Below the pieces are notes generated by a model. It ran no database searches, was not told the origin of the DNA, and saw nothing but the letters and a program-made list of their open reading frames with translations. From Streptomyces hiroshimensis (GTDB lineage: Bacteria; Actinomycetota; Actinomycetes; Streptomycetales; Streptomycetaceae), in the NCBI RefSeq assembly GCF_014650335.1, contig NZ_BMUT01000002.1, forward strand, positions 509,288 through 573,287: a stretch of 64,000 nucleotides of DNA. The letters run 5' to 3'. The position numbers were made by a program, and so were the translations under genes. This document shows positions 54,771 through 63,084 of this stretch, in pieces (positions within the stretch are counted from its first letter, which is position 1; each line of letters starts with the position of its first letter).

Positions 54771-55564
54771 TCGTCGCCAGTGATCTCGACCGGACCCTCA
54801 TCTATTCGGCTGCGGCGCTCGATCTCGCCGGGCCCGACGCCCTTGCGCCCCGGCTGCTGTGCGTCGAGGTCTACGACCGCAAGCCGCTGTCGTACATGAC
54901 CGAGGCCGCGGCCGGCATGCTGGCGGAGCTGACCGCCTCCGTCACGTTCGTGCCCACGACGACCCGGACGCGTGAGCAGTACGGGCGCATCAGCCTGCCC
55001 GGCCGGCCCGCCGCGTACGCGATCTGCGCCAACGGCGGCGAACTGCTCGTCCACGGCGAGTCCGACCGCGGCTGGCGGGCCGGTGTGGAGCGGCGGATCG
55101 CCGCCGAGTGCGCCACGCTCGCCGAGGTGCGCGAGCGCCTGGTGCGGACCGCCGACCCGGTGTGGCTGCTCAAGGAGCGCACCGCCGAGGATCTGTTCGC
55201 CTATCTGGTGGTGGACCGTTCCCTGCTGCCCGGGGAGTGGGTCACGGAGCTCACCGAGTGGGCCGGGGCCCGCGGCTGGAGCGTGTCCCTGCAGGGCCGC
55301 AAGCTCTACGCCGTGCCCCGGCCGCTCACCAAGAGCGCCGCGGTCGCGGAGGTCGCGCGGCGTACGGGCGCCTCCGAGGTGCTGGCCGCCGGCGACTCCC
55401 TGCTCGACGCCGATCTGCTGCTGGCCGCCGGCCGCGGCTGGCGGCCCGGCCACGGCGAGCTCGCCGACTCCGGCTGGTCCGCCCCGCACGTCACGGCCCT
55501 GGAGACGCGCGGCGTGGCCGCGGGCGAGGAGATCCTGCGGGCTTTCACGGGCGCGGCGGCGTAG
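54767..55564 (+). CDS. HAD-family hydrolase (Ter-associated phosphatase)
   Basis: This 265-residue HAD phosphatase starts with the nucleophile motif IVASDLDRTLIYS (Asp7 or so). A Thr motif lies at TFVPTTTRTREQYGRI, the Lys at RPLTKSAAVAEVARR, and the Mg-binding acidic motif at VLAAGDSLLDADLLLAA. The GTG start overlaps the stop of the fusion gene by 4 bp. HAD proteins are regular members of Ter-linked metabolite operons. I infer that it removes a phosphate from the product of the upstream enzymes. Confidence 0.9.
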   Translation: MIVASDLDRTLIYSAAALDLAGPDALAPRLLCVEVYDRKPLSYMTEAAAGMLAELTASVTFVPTTTRTREQYGRISLPGRPAAYAICANGGELLVHGESDRGWRAGVERRIAAECATLAEVRERLVRTADPVWLLKERTAEDLFAYLVVDRSLLPGEWVTELTEWAGARGWSVSLQGRKLYAVPRPLTKSAAVAEVARRTGASEVLAAGDSLLDADLLLAAGRGWRPGHGELADSGWSAPHVTALETRGVAAGEEILRAFTGAAA

Positions 55565-55614
55565 GCTCGTTCGCGGTTTTGCGGCAAGTCGTCGGCGAGT
55601 CGAGGAGAACCCCC

Positions 55615-56280
55615 GTGGCAGAGTTCAAAGGCACTTCGGTCACGCCCGAGCTGCACGCGTACGTGCTCGCTCACAACCCCCCGCTCGACCCCGTGCAGCG
55701 AGGGCTGGTCGAGACCACCCAGCGGGCTCTCCCCACCCATGCGATCAAGCAGATCGCCCAGGAGCAGGGGCCGCTGCTGGCCTTCCTCGTCCGGCTGACC
55801 GGCGCCCGGCACATCGTGGAGGTCGGCACCTTCACCGGCCTGTCCGCGCTCTCCATGGCCGAGGCCCTGCCCGAGGACGGCAGCCTCGTCACCCTGGACA
55901 TCTCCGAGGAGTGGACGGCCTACGCACGCCAGGCCTGGGAGCAGGCGGGCGTCGACGGCCGTATCGACCTGCGCATCGCGCCCGCGCTGGACTCCCTGCG
56001 GGCCATGCCCGAGGAGGCCCACGTCGACCTCGCGTTCATCGACGCCGACAAGGACAACTACATCAACTACTGGGAGGAGCTCGTCCCGCGGATGCGGCCG
56101 GGCGGGCTGATCGTGGTCGACAACGTGCTGATGATGGGCTCCGTCCTCGACCCGGGGAACCACCCCATGGGGGCCGCCGTGCGGCAGTTCAACACGCACG
56201 TGGCGGCCGACAAGCGCATGGAGTCCGTGATGATCACGGTGGCCGACGGACTGACCCTCGCGCGGCGCGTGGGCGCCTAG
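55615..56280 (+). CDS. SAM-dependent O-methyltransferase (caffeoyl-CoA OMT-like)
   Basis: This 221-residue enzyme has the methyltransferase-3 fold. ARHIVEVGTFTGLSALSMAEALP is the SAM-binding motif I, DLAFIDADKDNYINYWEEL the catalytic/metal Asp and GLIVVDNVLMMGSV the catechol-binding Asn/Asp. These are Mg2+-dependent catechol methylases. The GTG start has GAGGAGA upstream. A 50-bp gap after the HAD gene makes it uncertain whether it belongs to the Ter operon. Confidence 0.92.
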   Translation: MAEFKGTSVTPELHAYVLAHNPPLDPVQRGLVETTQRALPTHAIKQIAQEQGPLLAFLVRLTGARHIVEVGTFTGLSALSMAEALPEDGSLVTLDISEEWTAYARQAWEQAGVDGRIDLRIAPALDSLRAMPEEAHVDLAFIDADKDNYINYWEELVPRMRPGGLIVVDNVLMMGSVLDPGNHPMGAAVRQFNTHVAADKRMESVMITVADGLTLARRVGA

Positions 56281-56283
56281 CGG

Positions 56284-56499
56284 CTAGGCGCAGCAGCCGC
56301 CTCCGCAGCACCCTCCGCCGCCGCCCTGCGGGGCCGGCGCGGAGGAGGAGCCGCCGCCCGTGACGGCCACGGCGGACAGCAGCTTCACGGTGTCCTCGTG
56401 CCCCGCGGGGCACGAGGCGGGCGCGGACGACTCGGCCATGGGCCGGCTGAGCTCGAAGGTGTCTCCGCAGGCGCGGCAGCGGTACTCGTAACGAGGCAT
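56284..56499 (-). CDS. FmdB-family zinc-ribbon protein with CCGGGCC tail
   Basis: This 71-residue protein has the FmdB zinc-ribbon motif PRYEYRCRACGDTFELSRPM (Cys8, Cys11) and a second CPAGH pair. It ends in a Gly/Cys-rich segment GGGGGCCGGGCCA. The four extra Cys in the tail could bind metal. FmdB proteins are thought to be regulators or metal-carriers. It is convergent with the methyltransferase, 3 bp apart. Confidence 0.88.
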   Translation of the reverse strand: MPRYEYRCRACGDTFELSRPMAESSAPASCPAGHEDTVKLLSAVAVTGGGSSSAPAPQGGGGGCCGGGCCA

Positions 56500-56555
56500 G
56501 GGGGCAGCATAGCCAGCCCCTGTAGCCGCCGGCGGGTGCGGTTGTGCCCAACCCC

Positions 56556-57953
56556 CTACCGCCCCAGCTCCTCCCGGATCTCCTGGACCACCCGGGCCAC
56601 AGACCCCCGCACGGCCTCCGTCTCCGTCAGGAAGTGCCACCAGTCCGGATGCCGCCCCTCCAGCCCCGCCACCGCCCGCTCCAGCCGCTCCACCGCCTCG
56701 TCGAGCGGCCGCGCATGCCGGGGATCGGGCGTGCTGCGCCCGGCCATGGCGAGCCGCTGCGCGTCCCGGATCGCGAACCGCGTGCGCTCGACCTCCCCCT
56801 GGTGGTCGAAGGACACCTCGTCCAGCCGCCGCAACCGCTCCCCGGCGGCGGAGACGGACTCGTCCGTCGTGCTCAGCACGGCCCGCACGGTCGACAGCAG
56901 GGCCAGCGCATCCGGCCACCGCTGCTCGTCCCGCGCCCGGCGCGCCTCGGCGAGCTTCTCCTCCGCCGCCGCGACGGCCCGCTGCGCTTCCTCCGGCACC
57001 TGCTGGAGGTCCTGCCAGCAGGCGGCGCTGTAGCGGCGGCGCAGCTCGCTCAGGACCGGCGCGACGCCCGAGGCGCGGGTCGTCAGCGCCTGCGCACGCG
57101 TGCGCAGGGACACCAGCCGCTTGTCGATCTCGGCGACCTTCGCCGGCAGCGCCTCGGCCTCGCCGCGCACGGCCTCGGCCTCGTGCAGGACCCTTTCCGC
57201 GCGCTGCAGCGTCTCCCGCACGCCGTGCTGCCCGGCGCCCTGGTTGAGCCTGGTGAGCTCGGGGCCGAGCGCCGCGAGCCGTGCGGCGAGGCCGTCCGCC
57301 TTGAGGCCCGTGTCCCGTACGGCGTCGAGCGCGACCGTGGCGGCGAGGAGGCCCTGGCGGGCCCGCTCGACGGCGGGGGCGAGCCGGGTGAGCTGCGTCT
57401 CGGCGGCGGCCAGCAGCGGGCCGAGGCCCTCCCCGAAGCGCTCCAGCTCGGCCTTGGCGCGCAGCAGCTCGTCCTTGGCGGCGGTGAGGTCCGCGCGGGC
57501 CCGGGCGGCGGCGCCGGAGTCGAGGTCCTCGCGGTCGATATCGTGGGAGTCGACGGCGGAGATGTAGGTGTGGGAGACCTCGTCGATGCGCTGCCCGAGG
57601 GCGGCGAAGCCGGCCTCGGCCTTGCGGGCGGCGGGGGAGGAGTCCACCGCCGTGATCGTCTCGATGGAGATGCGCAGTTCGCGCTGGGCGGTGTCGAGCT
57701 CGTAGAAGGCGGCTGCGGCGGCGTCCTTCGCGGCCTGGGCGTCCGCCCGCTGTCCTTCGCCGCGGCCCCGGCCCCAGCGGCGCGTGCCCCCGCCGGCGAA
57801 GGCGGCGGGCGCGGCGGTGACGGCGGCCGCGGCGAGCAGGGGGAGCGGCAGGAGCGTGAGGGCGAGGGTGTCCCGGGCGGCGGCCGTGAGGGCCCTGACA
57901 GCCCGGAAACGGCGGTGTGCCGGTCGTGCGGACTGCGCGAAGGTCGCCGTCAC
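56556..57953 (-). CDS. Large coiled-coil exported or membrane-anchored protein, unknown function
   Basis: This 465-residue protein has a basic N-terminus and one hydrophobic segment (LALTLLPLPLLAAAAVTAAPAAFAGGG, about residues 30-56). About 350 residues of Ala/Glu/Leu/Arg-rich helix follow with heptad spacing. I see no enzymatic motif. The GTG start is chosen for the GGGAGAAGG ribosome-binding site. It may span the wall or act as a scaffold, but I do not recognise the family. It lies between FmdB and a DUF4097 lipoprotein on the same strand. Confidence 0.72.
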   Translation of the reverse strand: MTATFAQSARPAHRRFRAVRALTAAARDTLALTLLPLPLLAAAAVTAAPAAFAGGGTRRWGRGRGEGQRADAQAAKDAAAAAFYELDTAQRELRISIETITAVDSSPAARKAEAGFAALGQRIDEVSHTYISAVDSHDIDREDLDSGAAARARADLTAAKDELLRAKAELERFGEGLGPLLAAAETQLTRLAPAVERARQGLLAATVALDAVRDTGLKADGLAARLAALGPELTRLNQGAGQHGVRETLQRAERVLHEAEAVRGEAEALPAKVAEIDKRLVSLRTRAQALTTRASGVAPVLSELRRRYSAACWQDLQQVPEEAQRAVAAAEEKLAEARRARDEQRWPDALALLSTVRAVLSTTDESVSAAGERLRRLDEVSFDHQGEVERTRFAIRDAQRLAMAGRSTPDPRHARPLDEAVERLERAVAGLEGRHPDWWHFLTETEAVRGSVARVVQEIREELGR

Positions 57954-58037
57954 TTGCCTTCTCCCGATGGATCGCCCCTGGCCCGGATGCCATTCTCCCA
58001 CCCGGTAAAGACGAACACACAGGACGGTTGGTTCGCG

Positions 58038-58811
58038 CTACCCCGCTGTACGGATCTTCAGCTCGCCGTTGCCGGTGTGCGCGGAGACGACGTGCTTGCT
58101 GTCGTCCTCGCGCGGCACGTCCACGTGCTCCGCGCCGTTGCGGCTGCGCGCGTCGACCCGGTAGGCGGCGCGGGGGAGGTCGAGGGTGAGCGCGCCGTTG
58201 TCGCTCTTGGCCTCCACCCGGTCCGGGACGCGGTCGAGGGTGAGGTGCAGCGCGCCGTTGTCCGAGCCGGCCTTCACCCGGGTCGAGGTGGTGCCGGTGG
58301 TGCGGACGGTGCCGTTGGAGCTGAAGAGGTCGAGGGCCCCGCTGCTGTCGGCGACCTGCACCGCGCCGTTGTCGGAGGTGACCTTGAGGTCGGTGTCGAA
58401 GCCGCGGGTCCTGACCGAGCCGTTGTCGCTCTTCACGGTCACCTTCACCCCGCGCGGGACCTCGATCTTGTGCCGGGCCTCGCAGTCCGCGCTCAGCCCG
58501 CTGCACTGCTCCTTCAGCTTCAGCACGGAGCCGTCCAGCTCCCAGGTGACCTTGGTGGTCCCGCCCAGGGTCCACCCCGAGAACCAGCGCGTGACCTGCA
58601 CGTCCTTGACGTCGGCGGGCGCGATCTCCAGGGCGGAGTTGTCGGACTCGACGGTCAGCTCCTTGCCGGCCAGGGCGAACGCCTTGTGCTCGGGCTTCGC
58701 CTCGCTCGCATCGGCGCTCCCGCAGCCGGCCAGCGCCGCCCCGGCGGCCAGCACACCGGCCGTGACGAGAGAGATACGGGCGGCGGAACGGGCGCGGGAG
58801 CGCGGCTTCAT
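58038..58811 (-). CDS. DUF4097-type adhesin/beta-helix lipoprotein
   Basis: This 257-residue exported protein has a signal peptide and lipobox AALAGC. The mature domain is built of repeated beta strands with SDNGSV, SDNGAV, SSNGTV, GSDNGAL and SDNGAL turns, the hallmark of DUF4097 (right-handed beta-helix). Such proteins are common in Streptomyces with unknown function. The repeats are of the type used in surface display or interaction. Confidence 0.9.
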   Translation of the reverse strand: MKPRSRARSAARISLVTAGVLAAGAALAGCGSADASEAKPEHKAFALAGKELTVESDNSALEIAPADVKDVQVTRWFSGWTLGGTTKVTWELDGSVLKLKEQCSGLSADCEARHKIEVPRGVKVTVKSDNGSVRTRGFDTDLKVTSDNGAVQVADSSGALDLFSSNGTVRTTGTTSTRVKAGSDNGALHLTLDRVPDRVEAKSDNGALTLDLPRAAYRVDARSRNGAEHVDVPREDDSKHVVSAHTGNGELKIRTAG

Positions 58812-58887
58812 CGGAACTCCGGGAGGCAGGTCGGCGGGGCGGTGTGCGTACGGGATCAGCGTAGAAGTGGATCTCTCCCGGGCACGA

Positions 58888-58930
58888 TGAAGCCTGCTAC
58901 CGAACCGAGGTGAAGCCTGCTACCGGACCG
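58888..58930. repeat. 20-bp direct repeat upstream of tRNA-Val
   Basis: TGAAGCCTGCTACCG(A/G)ACCG occurs at 58888-58907 and 58911-58930, a 23-bp period. Either it is an operator for the lipoprotein or simple slippage. Confidence 0.8.
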
Positions 58931-58997
58931 GGGGTGGGGATAACCCCCGCAGGCGCCCCGCCGCCCTGACATTTGCGGGGAACCGGGCGGTGCCATG

Positions 58998-59003
58998 TAG
59001 GCT
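58998..59003 (+). promoter_or_regulatory. Probable -10 box of tRNA-Val
   Basis: TAGGCT ends 14 nt before the tRNA 5' end. TTGCGG lies 19 bp upstream as a weak -35. Confidence 0.4.
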
Positions 59004-59017
59004 GTCACCTCGTGCCA

Positions 59018-59089
59018 GGGCGCATAGCTCAGCGGTAGAGCGCTGCTCTTACAAAGCAGATGTCGGCGGTTCAAATCCGTCTGTGCCCA
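59018..59089 (+). tRNA. tRNA-Val (TAC)
   Basis: This is a 72-nt cloverleaf. Acceptor GGGCGCA pairs with TGTGCCC (one G-T), discriminator A follows, and the anticodon loop CTTACAA carries TAC. The T-arm is GGCGGTTCAAATCCGTC. Confidence 0.96.
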
Positions 59090-59309
59090 CTCTTTCATCC
59101 TCACGGCCTCTTCCCTCTTCACGGCCGTGCAGCCGCGACGCCTGGGCGTCGTAGCCGTTCAGGACCTCTTTCAGCTGATCCAGCGCCTCCTCGCTGATGT
59201 CCGCCGGAGCGGACTCGGCCACATAGCGGGCCGCGGCGATCAGCGCCGCGAACTCGTAGGCGTGCGAGGTCACCCGCAGGACGCCCGGGCGGGCCCATTC
59301 GACCTGCAT
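59049..59309 (-). CDS. Small conserved-type protein whose 3' end overlaps antisense tRNA-Val
   Basis: This 86-residue protein starts MQVEWARPGVLRVTSHAYEFAALIAAARYVAES. GGAC upstream is a weak ribosome-binding site. It begins 21 bp after the AhpD-like gene and is therefore probably in its operon. The first ~60 residues have good codon bias. The last ~15 (VGTDGFEPPTSAL) are the antisense of tRNA-Val, and the stop lies in the anticodon loop. The natural protein may have been longer or different before the tRNA. No function is recognised. Confidence 0.6.
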   Translation of the reverse strand: MQVEWARPGVLRVTSHAYEFAALIAAARYVAESAPADISEEALDQLKEVLNGYDAQASRLHGREEGRGREDERVGTDGFEPPTSAL

Positions 59310-59330
59310 CGGTCAGTCCTTCCCCGTGGC

Positions 59331-59723
59331 TCAGCCCCGCGAGGCGAGGTACCCCTTGATCTGGCCGAGCTCCTGGGCGAAGTCGTCGTAGTCCTCCCGG
59401 ATGCCGTTGAGGTAGGCGCTCCAGCCGAGGCTGTGCTTCGCGTAGTGCACCGCTTCCTGGATCTCCTCCTCCGTGGCGCCGAAGATCCTGGCCGCCTCGG
59501 TGTGGAAGAGCGTGCAGTACCGGCACTTGGTCTCGGAGTGCAGGGCGATTCCCATGAGCTCCTTGTACTTGTTCGGAATGAGGGTTTCGCCGAGTTCGAG
59601 CTTCTTGAAGAGTTCCCATTCGTGTTCGAGCAGGTCGTCGGGGATGCCGGAGAAGAAGTGCGGGACGAGCCCCAGCGCTTCCTTGATCTCCGACTCGACC
59701 TCACTGCGGCTGCGTTCTCCCAT
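59331..59723 (-). CDS. AhpD-like carboxymuconolactone decarboxylase family protein
   Basis: This 130-residue helical protein has the AhpD-type CxxC motif in ALHSETKCRYCTLFHTEAARIFG. It lacks known CMD catalytic residues, so a peroxidase or reductase partner role is more likely than decarboxylase. The ATG at 59723 has AAAGGGG 9 nt upstream; a GTG 9 bp earlier is the alternative. It is followed by the small gene on the same strand. Confidence 0.88.
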   Translation of the reverse strand: MGERSRSEVESEIKEALGLVPHFFSGIPDDLLEHEWELFKKLELGETLIPNKYKELMGIALHSETKCRYCTLFHTEAARIFGATEEEIQEAVHYAKHSLGWSAYLNGIREDYDDFAQELGQIKGYLASRG

Positions 59724-59832
59724 GGCGGCCACCCCTTTCGGACGGGACGAGCAGCTGTCCTCTTTATTACGATAGATCCGTGAAGTCCGGGTGTCGCGGG
59801 CGTGTCACGCCCGCCCCGGGGCCCTGCGCTGC

Positions 59833-60792
59833 TTACGCCGCCGGCAGCATTCCGCCGTTGCGGTGCAGCCACGACCGGTAGGACGGGTGGGCGTACGCCA
59901 GCGCCCGGTAGGCGTCCTCCAAGTCACCGAAGACGGCGTCGAGTTCGGGGAGGGAGAGGGCGCCGGGGCGGGTGGCCAGGGAGAGTTCGGCGGTCAGGGG
60001 GTCGCCGTAGAGGGGGCGGAGCACCGTGCCGGGCGTGGCCTCCGCGGTGGGCTGGCAGGCGCGTACGGCCTCGCCCGAGGCGACGAGGTCCGCGGCCGTG
60101 GCGGCGTCGCGCACGTGCACCAGGCGCGGGTCGGTGCCGGCCTCGGTGAAGGCCCGCTGCAGGGCCGACCACTCGTGGTCGGCGGCCGGGTCCACGATCC
60201 AGGCGTCGTCGGCGAGTTCGGCGAGGCCGACCAGCGGGCGGCCCGCCGCCGGATGCGTGGCGGACAGGGCGACGAACCTCGGCTCCCGCGCCATCAGGAC
60301 CCGTTGCTCGACGCCCGCCGGTATGTGCAGCGGGAAACCCTCCGCCTCGTGGACGAACGCGACGTCGAGCTGGTTGGTCGCGAGCAGCTGCAGCAACGTG
60401 CCTGCAGAGACCTCGATATGAATGGTGATGTCCGTATCGGGCAGCCGGGCGTGCAGCCGCCGCAGCCATCCCGCGACCACGCGGCCGCCGATGCTGCCGA
60501 CCCGCAGCCGGGCCCCGCCCGCGCCCGCCGCCGCGTCGCGGGCCGCCGCCATCAGGGCGCTCATCTCGGCGATGATGGGCCGCGCCCGGGAGAGCACCGA
60601 GTGGCCGAGGGGCGTGGGGCGGCTGCCCGTCTGGCCGCGGGTGAACAGCAGGCCCCCGACGGCCCCTTCGATGCGGCGGAGCTGAGTGGTGAGCGAGGGC
60701 TGGGTCATGCCCAGCTGCAGCGCGGCCTTCCGCACACTTCCCGCATCCGCAATGGCGCAAAGCGCGCGGAGGTGCCTGACCTCGAGCTCCAC
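59833..60792 (-). CDS. LysR-family regulator of the snapalysin gene
   Basis: This 319-residue LysR protein has an N-terminal winged helix-turn-helix (SVRKAALQLGMTQPSLTTQLRRIEGAVGG) and a substrate-binding domain. It is divergent from a snapalysin-type protease, the classical snpR/snpA (or mprR/mprA) arrangement of Streptomyces, where the LysR protein activates the protease. A TATGCT box ends 6 nt before its GTG start. Confidence 0.92.
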   Translation of the reverse strand: MELEVRHLRALCAIADAGSVRKAALQLGMTQPSLTTQLRRIEGAVGGLLFTRGQTGSRPTPLGHSVLSRARPIIAEMSALMAAARDAAAGAGGARLRVGSIGGRVVAGWLRRLHARLPDTDITIHIEVSAGTLLQLLATNQLDVAFVHEAEGFPLHIPAGVEQRVLMAREPRFVALSATHPAAGRPLVGLAELADDAWIVDPAADHEWSALQRAFTEAGTDPRLVHVRDAATAADLVASGEAVRACQPTAEATPGTVLRPLYGDPLTAELSLATRPGALSLPELDAVFGDLEDAYRALAYAHPSYRSWLHRNGGMLPAA

Positions 60793-60864
60793 GGGGGGAG
60801 CATAACTGTGCCTCGCACGTCACACCAGGCACATGCCGGGGCAGGGTAGGTGATTGGACGGTGC

Positions 60865-60882
60865 TATGGCCAGTTGGCATCA
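60865..60882. promoter_or_regulatory. Candidate LysR site between the regulator and snpA
   Basis: TATGGCCAGTTGGCATCA is an imperfect dyad (ATG(G)CCA/TGGCAT). Another inverted repeat, GTGCCT ... AGGCAC, lies at 60808-60832. Either could be a LysR box; their position in the divergent gap fits. Confidence 0.45.
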
Positions 60883-60999
60883 TCCGCACCGCTGATAACT
60901 CGTCACAGACTCTCCGGGACCAGCAGTTCACCCGACGGACATCCGGCCGGTGTACCCACCACGCCTCCGGACGTCCTCGGCACGAATGGAGTCCCCCAC

Positions 61000-61677
61000 A
61001 TGAAACGCTCCACGACTGTGCTGTCCGCGGCGATCGGCCTCGGTATCGCGGCAGCCATGACGGCAGTGCCCGCGTCCGCCGCCCCGGCGATCACGGGATC
61101 GCAGACGGCGACGCAGTCCGTCCGGTCCTCGTACGCCGGCTCGGCGGCCGAGGAGGCGGGCAACAAGGCGTTCTTCGACGCGGTGATGAAGTCGGCGCAG
61201 GCCAAGGCCGCGAAGTCGCCGGGTCTGCAGACCGTCACGGTCACCTACGACCCCAGCAGAGCGCCCAGCTTCGCCTCCCAGATAGCCGCCAGCGCCCAGA
61301 TCTGGAACAGCTCCGTGCGCAACGTCCAGCTGCGCGCGGGCAGCAACGCCGACTTCAGCTACTACGAGGGCAACGACTCCCGCGGCTCCTACGCGAGCAC
61401 CGACGGCCACGGGCGCGGCTACATCTTCCTCGACTACCGGCAGAACCAGCAGTACAACTCCACCCGCGTCACCGCGCACGAGACCGGGCACGTCCTCGGT
61501 CTGCCGGACCACTACTCCGGGCCGTGCAGCGAGCTGATGTCGGGCGGCGGCCCCGGCACGTCCTGTCAGAACACCCGCCCGAACAGCGCCGAGAGCAGCA
61601 GGGTCAACCAGCTGTGGGCCAACGGCCTGTCGGCCTTCAAGAAGGACGACAAGGGAGTGTTCACCACCGTTCGGTAA
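61000..61677 (+). CDS. snpA: Snapalysin-type secreted metalloprotease (M7)
   Basis: This 225-residue protease has a Sec signal peptide ([29 protein letters not shown]), a short propeptide and a ~140-residue catalytic domain. The zinc motif is [11 protein letters not shown], the M7 HExxHxxGxxD form with Asp as third ligand. [15 protein letters not shown] contains the Met-turn and a disulfide. Snapalysins cleave aromatic P1' bonds. It is divergent from the LysR regulator. The chosen ATG follows AATGGAGT. Confidence 0.93.
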   Translation: MKRSTTVLSAAIGLGIAAAMTAVPASAAPAITGSQTATQSVRSSYAGSAAEEAGNKAFFDAVMKSAQAKAAKSPGLQTVTVTYDPSRAPSFASQIAASAQIWNSSVRNVQLRAGSNADFSYYEGNDSRGSYASTDGHGRGYIFLDYRQNQQYNSTRVTAHETGHVLGLPDHYSGPCSELMSGGGPGTSCQNTRPNSAESSRVNQLWANGLSAFKKDDKGVFTTVR

Positions 61678-61769
61678 GCCTCTTGCCCGTCCGGCGGCCC
61701 GGTTCCCTCGCGGAGCCGGGCCGCCGCCCGTCTCCGGGCCGGCCGGCCCGTGCGCCCATACTGGAACCG

Positions 61770-62297
61770 ATGACACACGTGCCCCCTGGCCTCACCTACC
61801 CGGAGGCCGGCGCCACCGGGCGCCGCCCGCTCCCCGCCGGCTACCACCACCTGTATGAGGTGGGTTACATCGGCCGCGGCCGCCCCGTCTTCGAGGCCGC
61901 GGCCGACGCGCTCCTGTCCTGGCGCATGCACCGCGCCGCCGGCGTCCGCATCCCCGCCGGCACCCTCCCGGCCGCCCCCGGCGTCACCGTGGACCTCTCC
62001 CTCGGCCTCGGCCCCCTGCGGGCCTCGGGGGCGTGCGCGGTCGTCTGGACCGTGCGGGAGGAGCGCCGCGCGGGCTTCGCCTACGGCACGCTGCCGGGCC
62101 ATCCCGAGTGCGGCGAGGAGTCCTTCGTGGTCACCCTCGACGGCGCGCAGGACGTACGCCTGGCCGTGACCGCGTTCAGCCGCCCGGCACGGTGGTTCAC
62201 CCGGGCCGCCGGGCCCCTGGTGCCGGCTTTCCAGCGCAGGTACGCGCGCCACTGCGCCCGGGTCCTGCGCGCGGAGACCACCCGCCGTGCGACGTAG
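61770..62297 (+). CDS. DUF1990 family protein
   Basis: This 175-residue protein begins THVPPGLTYPEAGATGRRPLPAGYHHLYEVGYIGRGRPVFE, typical of DUF1990, with the FAYGTLPGHPECGEESFVV middle. The family is a single-domain, helical-plus-beta protein of unknown function, sometimes near phospholipid or polyketide genes. CATACT ends 7 nt before the ATG. It is 92 bp after snpA. Confidence 0.85.
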   Translation: MTHVPPGLTYPEAGATGRRPLPAGYHHLYEVGYIGRGRPVFEAAADALLSWRMHRAAGVRIPAGTLPAAPGVTVDLSLGLGPLRASGACAVVWTVREERRAGFAYGTLPGHPECGEESFVVTLDGAQDVRLAVTAFSRPARWFTRAAGPLVPAFQRRYARHCARVLRAETTRRAT

Positions 62298-62451
62298 AAG
62301 AGCGGACGGCCGGGCGTACGAACTCTCGTGCGACCGCGGAATCCTGTCGTCCGTCCGTCACCGACCGGACGTACGGTCGCTGCCGTAACAGGTGCTACCG
62401 AAGGTGCGGGCGAGGCCGGGCCGCAAGCCCTGCCACGCCTCTTGCTCCCTG

Positions 62452-63084
62452 CTACGCCTCTTGCGCCCCGGGGCGCTTCACGACGAACGCGGCGCCCGCG
62501 CCGGCGGCGAAGAGGGCGAAGAAGGAGACGGCCGTGCCGATCCAGCCGGCACCGAGCCACTGGCCGCCGAAGTAGCCGAGGCTCACGCTGTACGCGGCCC
62601 AGGTCAGGCCGGCCAGGGCGGACCACGGGAGGAACTCGGCGACCCGGCGGTGCATCACACCGGCGCCGAGGCTGACGACCGACCGCCCGGCCGGGGCGAA
62701 GCGGGCGACGACCACCAGGGGGCCGCCGCCGCGCAGCAGCGCCGTGCCGAGCTTCGCCTGCGCGGCGGTCAGCCGGCGCGAGCGGGCGATGGCCCGGTCG
62801 AAGCGGTCGCCGCCGCGCCAGGCGAGCCGGTAGGCGACCATGTCGCCCATGACGGACGCGGTCGCGGCACACATGACCAGCGGCAGCATCTGGGAGAAGC
62901 CGGCGTGGCCGTGGGCCGCACCGCCGACGGCGGCGTCGGCCGCGGTGCCCGCGGCGGCGGTCGCCGCGGTGATCACCAAAACGCCGCTGGGGAGGACCGG
63001 GAGGAAGACGTCGAGGAGTACCGAGATCCCGACGATCACGTAGATCCATGGGGTGTCGGCCAACGCCCCCAGCTTCTCCAGCAC
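62452..63084 (-). CDS. DedA/SNARE-associated membrane protein
   Basis: This 210-residue protein has about 4-5 transmembrane segments. The DedA features are FLPVLPSGVLVITAA near the start, GDMVAYRLAWRGGDRF, and VVVARFAPAGRSVVSLGAGVMHRRVAEF, which carries the conserved Arg-Phe-(Ala/Val)-P-G-R pattern. DedA proteins help flip undecaprenyl phosphate or other lipids. A GTG start is chosen for GGGAG/CAGGA upstream. Confidence 0.87.
   Translation of the reverse strand: MLEKLGALADTPWIYVIVGISVLLDVFLPVLPSGVLVITAATAAAGTAADAAVGGAAHGHAGFSQMLPLVMCAATASVMGDMVAYRLAWRGGDRFDRAIARSRRLTAAQAKLGTALLRGGGPLVVVARFAPAGRSVVSLGAGVMHRRVAEFLPWSALAGLTWAAYSVSLGYFGGQWLGAGWIGTAVSFFALFAAGAGAAFVVKRPGAQEA

Noticed and set aside
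58856..59122. Minus-strand ORF antisense to tRNA-Val
   Set aside because: Contains the typical TDLNRRHLLCKSSALPLSYAP-like translation of a tRNA complement, a known annotation artefact.
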